Notes under the pieces: generated by a model | The model's database searches: none | The model's input: only the letters and a program-made list of their open reading frames with translations | What the model was told of the DNA's origin: nothing | Source of the DNA: Pascua guehoae | Taxonomy: Eukaryota; Basidiomycota; Tremellomycetes; Trichosporonales; Trichosporonaceae | Assembly: GCA_001600415.1 (NCBI GenBank) | Contig: BCJX01000002.1 | Span: 450,413-514,412, forward strand | DNA length: 64,000 nt | Direction: 5' to 3' | Program-made: the position numbers and the translations under genes | Shown: positions 56,937 to 64,000 of the stretch, piece by piece | How the letters are laid out: every line of letters begins with the position of its first letter | Numbering within the stretch: position 1 is the first letter of the stretch

Positions 56937-57370
56937 GGAATGCGGATATCCAAAGAGTGATTCTGACGTCTCTCTTGGCAGTGAACTGACGCTTGGGGAC
57001 TGGTGCCACTGCGTCGTCCCCCTCGCTAGCCTCGCTGCTTTCGGTGACCGTGGTGACCTCGCCGAGCCACTAACCAAGTCCTCGCTATCCAACCCGCTAT
57101 CCAACCCTCGCTGCCCGCTATCCAGCTCTCGCTGAAGCAAATCCCGTGGGATCGAGCAGAGATCTGTGCTATTCCTGCCAGGAATCAGTAGTTCCGGCAC
57201 TCGAACGCACCAAGGTACAAACAGGCCTGGAATGCGGATATCCAAACGGCGATTCAGAGGCGCCAACCGATATCCTTGGCGTTGAACTAGCGCCTTGGCA
57301 CTGGCTCGCACAGACTCCTCTCACTCGCTAGCCTCGCTGTTGTCGGCGACGTCGCCGAACCACACTGACC
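56937..57370 (+). repeat. Diverged tandem duplication, period 290 bp
   Basis: ctggaatgcggatatccaaa occurs at 56937-56956 and 57227-57246. Similarity then continues for about 130 nt in each copy (TTGGC-GTGAACT; CTCGCTAGCCTCGCTG; CTCGCCGAGCCAC or GTCGCCGAACCAC). Confidence 0.75.
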
Positions 57371-57990
57371 ACCAAGTCGTCGCTGTCCCCTCTCCAGCCT
57401 CAACATTCCTCGCTATCCCCTCGCTGCCTCGTCAGGCATCCTCGACGTGCAGACCTCGCTACCTAATCATCGCCATGCCCTAGCCATGCAACCCTCGCTA
57501 ACCATTCCTCGCTATTCAACCCTGGCTATTCAATCCTCGCTATCCAACCCTTACTGCACTCGCAAACTCGCCAACTCGCCCTCGCGCAACTCGCCCTCGC
57601 TCAACTCGCTACCTCCCTCACCCTCCCTGGGCGAATTGACCCCGAAAACCAATACCAAAGCAGTCCCACCGCCCCACTGACCTCCCTCCCATGCCCTATT
57701 GGCCATGACTACTGGACACGATCCCACTGGCCCAGACACTACACGTCGGGCCCGAACGAAACACAAGATTAGATACCCCCAAAGCCAACCGCACGCAGGG
57801 ATGTGGTCAAGACGGCCGCTGGAGGAGGGCAGGGCGAGCGAGCAGGCCCCGCCAAGCCTGTCGAGGACGTTCGAAGCTGAGCACTTCGCCGCAAGTGACC
57901 GCAGCTCACTGCGCCTCACCGAACCCACCGCGGCTCACTGCACCTCACTGCACCTCACCGCAGCTCCCCGCAGCTCACCCCCTATCGGCC
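57371..57990 (+). repeat. Low-complexity CTCGCTATC/CAACC and CACTGCACCT arrays
   Basis: Roughly 57410-57620 is a degenerate array of cctcgctatccaaccc-like words and aactcgccctcgc. About 57900-57980 repeats ctcactgcacctcac. No coding signal. Confidence 0.6.
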
Positions 57991-58636
57991 GTCAAAGCCA
58001 AGGACGTGGCAACCTCTGAATGGAGAGTATGGTGAATCAGCGTGCATCCCATTGACTTGGGTCGCGGCCGACGAGACGAGATTAGATATCCCAATGCCCC
58101 AGCCTGCGGCCGAGAGCACACCCTCTCGTCGGCCCAGTAGCCGTCTCAGTAGCCTCGCTCCGCAGCCCGCGTAGTGGCCCGCAGAATAGTTGTCGTCTCG
58201 GCACCTCCTGGTCTTCACATTTGCTGCACGGTGGTGGTTTTGAGCAGGTGGACTCGTCGGACGGGATAGGTTCCCCATGTTCCCCATGCGTCGGACAACC
58301 TCTTCCTAACGTGTTTCTCGCGTCGCCACGACTATTCTGCGGGCACCTGTTTCATGTGGTGCGATTGTGATGGTGTAATGTGTGCGGTGGTGCGTGCCGT
58401 TTGCAGTCGTGTGCGGTGACTGTGTCGTGTCCCTGTGCGTGTGGCTGCACGCCACGAGCCACGATCGGACGTGTCCAACACGTCGTTGCTGGAATAGAAC
58501 ATGTGGCTAAACGCATGACGGACCCTGTATGAGGACCAGCATACGCGTGAATGAACGATGTGTATACGAATGCCCGATGTAAATCAGTAGCGTCGTTGGT
58601 CGTCTTATCGGCCCCGCGACAGCGACGACACGCGTC

Positions 58637-58767
58637 TGTAATAGGACACGCTCTCAGCCGCGTCCCCAGCGACATGTTCATGAAGCGAATCCGCCGAGAT
58701 GCCCTCTCGACGGTATTTAGGATACCTTTTGGGTATATGGATAGCGCGGCTTCGTGGTGCTATTACA
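58637..58767 (-). mobile_element. Short inverted-repeat element (MITE-like), copy 2
   Basis: 131 bp from TGTAATAG to CTATTACA, matching 11967-12074 in reverse with an extra stretch of about 23 bp in the middle. Flanked by GCGTC on both sides (58632-58636, 58768-58772), a likely 5-bp target duplication. Confidence 0.75.
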
Positions 58768-60363
58768 GCGTCCGTCAGACTGGCGAGGCCGGCCTAGTCG
58801 CGAGCAGGTGAATCGGCGCGGACGGTATTGGTCCCCCTCTCGCGCCTGAAGACGACAGATGTCCACCCGGCCGAAGTGAGGCATGACAAATGCGCAGGTT
58901 GGGATAGGGCACGACGTCGCCCCGCGCAGCGAGCACAGAGCACGCTCTGATGCCGCCTCAGCGCCGTGAGCGTGTGATTTACCGGCTGCCAAGCTCGCCT
59001 GCCTAGCTTGGTAGCCTGGCCAGTGTCAACAGACGCGTACTGTGCGGCCGAAGTGCACCCTCGAACGCGTGATGGACCGCTGGGGTCGATTTGGAAACGT
59101 GCCTACCCATCCGCGAGACGTCATAAACCAGACGGAACGCACAGGGCGGTACGGCGCCGGTGCACTGTCAGCACGCGTTGGTCTGCAAACGACCACGGCG
59201 GAGGGCACAGCCCCCTGCCGGGTGCTCGTTCGGCCCCGGCCACATTGGCCAAGCTGGCTCGGACACGCTAGCTATCCCGCGGTGAGGGGGATATCTAATC
59301 TGTCGGCCGCAGGACGGGACCAACGGCGTCCCCACCAATTCAGCATGGGCTTGGCGTGACCCGTCCCCATGCCCACAATACGCCTGTGTGCCGTCGACGT
59401 CCGTTTGGCATCTGGCCCCACGCGATCAGGCGTGGGATATTGACTCGTGTCCGATTGACGTTGCTCGCTAAGACACAGATCTCACGTTGGTTATCTTGGC
59501 ATTCCATCTCGCTCGTATCCAATGCTGACACGCACGTTTAACGTCGCATTTCGGCCGCTGGAACAGTGGTGCGGGTTATCTAATCTGTCTCGTCGGCCGG
59601 GGAAGTGCTGCGCCAATGGCGTCCAGGCCGATTCAGCAGGGCGGTGCACATTGATGCAGTCAACTGGGGTCATGTTGTGAGCTACCGAGTGCCCCCCCGC
59701 ACTCAGGTCCATCGATCGTGTCTCGGGACGTGGAGGATGCAAATTATCCAATACCAGGACCCAAGGCCGGTCGCGTTGGACGCGCCGGGCTCCCGTCTGC
59801 ATTCTAGGGATATCTAATCTGTGGCTACTGTACGTGTTCTGGGTCGTGTGTGTTCGGCCCCGGAGATGTATGGCCAATGGTGCCGTTGCCGATTCACAGT
59901 TGGGACGCGGCTTGGCTCTGGGGCTCGGTGTGGACTGCGTTGACCAGCTGGCACGTTGATGATCACCCTGGAGCCCGTGACGGCCGAGTTAGAGGGGCCG
60001 GACGCAGAGGGTGCCCTGTTGCGCGGCTTGGCGACCACCGTGGGGGCGGGTACGTCGACCATGGCCACTGCTCACACGTCGTGTCCTATCCCGAACACGC
60101 GCCTCATGTCCAATGTATGTGAAAATGGAATGCGAGGGGCAGGGATGCCATGGCATGCTGCTCTGACGTGCTGCTGAGATGAGCGTTCCGCAGCGCAAGA
60201 CAAGTAGCACCCTGCGCCCCTCAGGTCCCTTTGACACAGACTGTAGACTCCAGTTGGCGTCGTTGGGTATCTAATCTCCGTCGGCCGCATGGGTGCCACC
60301 AATACCGTCACCCTCACCGCTCAGACGTCGCAACCAGACCACCCTGACAGACGCCGACACGTA

Positions 60364-60576
60364 CAGGTGTGTCCGGAAAGCCATGAGACTGTCACATTCA
60401 GCTCGCGTACGCACACGGCGCGTATACGGGGAGGCGTGCAGGAACAGCAGGATACAAGCAAGCAGGAAACATCAGTGTGTACACTTGCTGTGCATTGTAT
60501 TGGTCTAGAGAGTGTCCCTGCGCAACTTGGACTAGACCGTCAAAGTGACAGTCTCAAGACTTTTCGGACGCACCTG
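60364..60576 (+). mobile_element. Tc1/mariner-type MITE with 36-bp terminal inverted repeats
   Basis: 213 bp. The left end CAGGTGTGTCCGGAAAG, then TGAGACTGTCAC, is matched on the other strand by the right end CAGGTGCGTCCGAAAAG, then TGAGACTGTCAC. TA is present directly outside both ends (60362-60363, 60577-60578), the target duplication of this superfamily. No transposase coding capacity inside. Confidence 0.85.
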
Positions 60577-61515
60577 TACGGCGTTCAGTGCCATCTTCGG
60601 CCGCAGCGCTGCCCAACCACGCAGCCGCGGACTGTCATTATGCGACGGGTGAGCGCTTGGATGTGGTACGCGTCGCTCGTCGTTCATTGACGGGTATTTT
60701 GGGTGCGAATGCAGGGCTGCCTCGCCAGCCATGACTTTGCCAGAAAATAGCACTCAACATGTGCGTGTTCTATTTCGACGTGTTCGATGGTGGCTGGTGG
60801 CGTGGTGGCTTGGCACCGTTCGGCCGCGTGCTTCCGGTGCACTTCTGTATCTAATCTCGCCACCAAGTTGACATTGTCGGCCGTGAGACACCGTGGGCAA
60901 TAAGCTGCGCGCCGATTCACCTGGGCCTGCGCCATCGTGTCCTGCGCCATTCAGAGCCTGCCACGTTGGAGACTGCGCCGTGCGGCCGACAGAGGGTGGG
61001 CGGTGGGGAGGGCGTAGTTTCGACCTCGCCGACAGACTTGGCAGCGAGTGCTTGTTCCCCTGCTAGTGGCGCTTTCCTCGTTAACGCGTCTTGGCCGTGC
61101 GAAATGCACATACGTCCACCTCGGCTCTTGGACTCGGATCGAGCAGCAACAGGGACAGGGTAGCGGCCCGTGCCAGCCTGTCGGTGCGCGTCGAGGTCGG
61201 AATGCGCGCCGAGTTCGAATGCGCGTCCATGTCATGGCCGACCAACGTGTAAGCGAGGACCCGCGTGTCAGCAGCGCCTTCATTGGCCTCGCTCTGCGGC
61301 CGAACGACACCAGAGGCACAGACCAGATTAGATACTGCACCCCGCCCGCTTCCGACTGCTCTTGCTTCGCGGCTGGGCGCTTGTCTGCACTGAGGTCCAC
61401 GGCATTCGGGGGAGCGACGCAGGCGACTCCGGTGATCCCTGCGCGTGTTGGCGGCCGCAATGAATTAGTCACAGTACTATTGGCCCAACATGGAGCATGC
61501 GCAAGTGATTAGATA

Positions 61516-62930
61516 CCCTCTGACGAACACGAGCGCGCCACGTCCACCATCGTCCACCACGGCCGGACCGTCTTGGCCCACCACACCTCGCTTCGCTGGC
61601 GACTGAATCAGCCCAGACGCCATTGGTGCGTCCCTCGTACCCACCCGCCGCCACAGACCGCCGCCACAGACCACCGCCCACCGCCCACGGCCCGCCGGCC
61701 ACCGCCACCGCCCACCAAGCACGCGTCCACGCGTCCACTTCGGGTCGATCAGACACGGCCAGGATCCGTGTGGCGCCGTCCACGTCGACACACTGATCGG
61801 CGCCCGGCCGAGGCGGTGACTACCGATCCGCACCGTGCTTGGCACTGTGGCCCCCGAGGCAATGCCGTGCCAAGCTTCCTGCCGGGGTCACGGCGTGGCG
61901 GCCGGCGGCTGCGCCAACTTGGGGGCATGTAGGCTACGCCAACGAGAGCTGGGAAGCGGCGGGCCCGAACGTAGAGTTGCGGGGGCGGGGTGCGTGTTCT
62001 GCGGTGACTTTTGTGGACCCGTGCGGGGTGGGGGGGGGGGGGGGGGGGGCAGTACGTCAGTGGGTGTGCAGGTGCAGAGGGCGCAGAGGGTGCAGAAAGT
62101 GCACACGAGTGTGCGTTGCGGTGCATGCGGTGAGGTGTGGCAGCGTGTAGCGTCGAGCAGGCGTACTGTAGCAGCATGATGCAGCGTGTACCGTAGCAGT
62201 GGGGAGCCGCGCGCAGCAGCGTGCAGCAGAGCGTAGCAGTGTGTAGCAGCGTGTAGCCGCGTGCAACAGAGTGCAGCGGCGCGCGACAGAGTGGTGCAAG
62301 GACGAGCTGGATTGCACGAGGGGCACGTATATCCTCACCGCAACGCGCAAGGCATGAGCAAAGGAGGAAAGGAGCACTCGTGACGTACGCGTAGCCAGTG
62401 GTGGCGGCATGGTCGCCGTCGACGCGTCACGACGCGTCACGTCGATGAACTCGCTCGCCAAGAGCCGCGCACACGAACCCGAACGACGAACAGCGAGCAA
62501 GCTCGAACGACCTAGCGAGCACCACGGCCGACGCCCGCCCATATCCCGCCCTTCAGAGCACGAGCGTCAACACCCCGGACCCCCCCACCAAGATCCGTTC
62601 CAAGACACCAAGACCAAGACATCCAAGACACCCAAGACACCCATCCCCATCCCAAGACCACGCTTGGCCCGAAACACCCCCCGGGGACGGCCAACCACAC
62701 GGCCCATATTCCACACCACGTCGAGAAACACACCACACGGCCCATTCCCCTCGGCCGATAATCACAGTGTGTTTCTCGCGAGTCGACCAGTGGCGTGGCG
62801 CGAATAACACACGTTGGAACGGTCGGGCTCGGCCCTGATCTATTGATAGCTCGGTCGGGCGAAGCACACATCTAGACTACATAACGGACGGGTGGATGGG
62901 ACAGCTGGGTGGCGGGGGCGGGCGGGGCGG
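61516..62930. repeat. Subtelomere-like low-complexity DNA
   Basis: Holds ccgccac/cgcccac words near 61650-61720, a 21-G run at 62029-62049, a degenerate gtagcagcgtgtagc array at about 62140-62300 and ccaagacac repeats at about 62597-62650. No gene supported. Confidence 0.6.
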
Positions 62931-63068
62931 NNNNNNNNNNNNNNNNNNNNNNNNNNNNNNNNNNNNNNNNNNNNNNNNNNNNNNNNNNNNNNNNNNNNNN
63001 NNNNNNNNNNNNNNNNNNNNNNNNNNNNNNNNNNNNNNNNNNNNNNNNNNNNNNNNNNNNNNNNNNNN
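62931..63068. other. Assembly gap (138 N)
   Basis: Unresolved bases; the flanks are G/C-rich (ggcggggcgg and ggggctgggg). Confidence 0.99.
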
Positions 63069-64000
63069 GGGGCTGGGGCTCGGCGCGCGTCCGCCCGACG
63101 AACGGTTCGGCCGATAATGTGCCAAGCCGCAAAACGATAAACGAGACCCGAAAGAAGAGTCACACGACGTAGACCGACTGCGGATGCGCAGAGGTCAGTG
63201 GGCCAATGGGAGGCGGTGCATTACTACGGCGCAGCTGGGTGGCGAATCAAGGCACGGACGCGTCGCGTCGCGTGTGCTTTTCGCGCGGCCGTATGGGTGG
63301 CTGTGGCTGTGGCTGCGGGGGTCTGCAGCGCACACACCGGTCTGCAGCGCACGCAGCGCGCAGCACAGCACGCAGCACGCAGCACGCAGCACGCAGCGCA
63401 GTTGGAGACGGGGCTGTGCATGCATCTGGCCATCTAGCGAGGTGTCGGCCGACAGCTCGCAGGAGCGTGACCCCAGCATTGGGCATTCGTCCACGTCCGA
63501 GTCCACGCCCGAGTCCCAGGTCGCCATCCACAACACGCCCGACGCCATCCATCCACACCCCACACCGCACACTGCACACTGCACACCCCTCGCCCCACAC
63601 TCACCAATTACAGCCAGTGTATGTGTGGCCCTTCGGCCGGGGACGCGGGGACACATGGGGCCATGTGGGGCATCGGGCACACTGGCCCACTAGCGTACTG
63701 CAGCACTGGGGAATCTGGAGCACTGGAGCACTGGAGAACCGGGGGAGGTTCCGGTCCGCAGCCACGTTTGGACGGGGGCCAATGGCGGAGACCCCAATTC
63801 ACCGTCTCGGTACGTTGCACAACCTCGCCCGATGATGGCAGCAGGGTGCGCAGCGGTCGGCCGTGGGACGCTTGGCATCGCCGACGCGTCGCCAGTGCCA
63901 TGGCGTCGGGGCGGATTCACCTCGTTAGCACGCGCGTCCCTGGGGGACAACGATCTGTGCGTCGTGTCGGCCGTGGGCTGGGTTTGGGTGGCTCGTGTGG
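63069..64000. repeat. Subtelomere-like tail
   Basis: cagcacg tandem words at about 63350-63410, cacactgcacac at about 63560-63590, and cactggag repeats at about 63705-63740. Further TCGGCCG and CCAATGG...ATTCAC pieces of the dispersed unit occur near 63100, 63780 and 63850-63920. No telomeric repeat reached and no gene supported. Confidence 0.6.

Larger units (their letters stand above)
57766..61515. repeat. Dispersed subtelomeric unit with TATCTAATCT
   Basis: TATCTAATCT occurs at 59291-59300, 59577-59586, 59811-59820, 60269-60278 and 60849-60858 (plus), and as its complement AGATTAGATA at 57766-57775, 58079-58088, 61325-61334 and, with one mismatch, 61506-61515. In most copies it is followed in the unit's direction by CG(T)TCGGCC, CCAATGG or a variant, and GATTCA. 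No open frame is shared between copies. Confidence 0.75.

Noticed and set aside
56238..57311. 357-codon minus-strand frame
   Set aside because: Arg/Ser/Pro-biased translation of repeat DNA, running through the 290-bp duplication; no conserved features.
62140..62300. Could the gtagcagcgtg array be a CRISPR or a telomere?
   Set aside because: Units are degenerate with no regular spacers, and the sequence is not a telomere-type repeat.

Overview
The window is nuclear DNA of a GC-rich, intron-rich basidiomycete yeast, most likely Tremellomycetes (a Trichosporonales/Cryptococcus relative). Three things suggest this. Almost every gene is split by short introns, typically 35-65 nt, with gtgagt/gtaagt donors and ctgac/ctaac branch sites. 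The gene set is fungal (two Zn2Cys6 regulators, a peroxisome-type copper amine oxidase, F-box-like families). The largest gene encodes an intersectin with EH, SH3, DH and PH domains, the architecture of Cin1 in Cryptococcus. The lineage is inferred, not proven.

Layout. 1-1004: 3' end of a GH1 beta-glucosidase. 1668-5274: a GNAT acetyltransferase and a secreted/membrane protein with an in-frame TAG. 6440-11127: two tandem coiled-coil RING proteins. 11579-15897: four copies of an intron-containing tRNA-Thr(AGU) gene with shared flanks, two kinds of inverted-repeat element and a five-exon cupin gene. 16507-25080: the nine-exon intersectin (2113 aa) and an unknown protein. 26399-29657: two paralogues of an unrecognised multi-exon family. 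30201-30284: tRNA-Phe. 31020-34743: two F-box-like proteins. 36756-39357: a Zn2Cys6 regulator ending beside a 55-nt poly-G tract. 40034-44336: a YCII-domain protein with a 760-nt intron, a possible gene fragment, a GIY-YIG-like gene that looks decayed, and a duplicated scrap of the YCII gene. 46285-52148: copper amine oxidase and a second Zn2Cys6 regulator. 54245-56104: a third F-box-like paralogue. From about 56900 to the end no convincing gene is seen. That part looks subtelomeric: tandem repeats, low-complexity arrays, a 138-base gap and a recurring TATCTAATCT...CGGCC...CCAATGG...GATTCA unit.

No operon-like pathway is evident, and most genes are independent housekeeping or regulatory functions. 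The features most worth a second look are small mobile or repeat systems: a 108-131 bp TGTAATAG-ended element, a Tc1/mariner-type MITE family flanked by TA, the tRNA-Thr cassette cluster and the subtelomeric unit. Also notable are splicing-dependent switches in the RING and intersectin genes. All exon coordinates were assembled by hand from reading frame, splice consensus and protein continuity; none is backed by transcripts.
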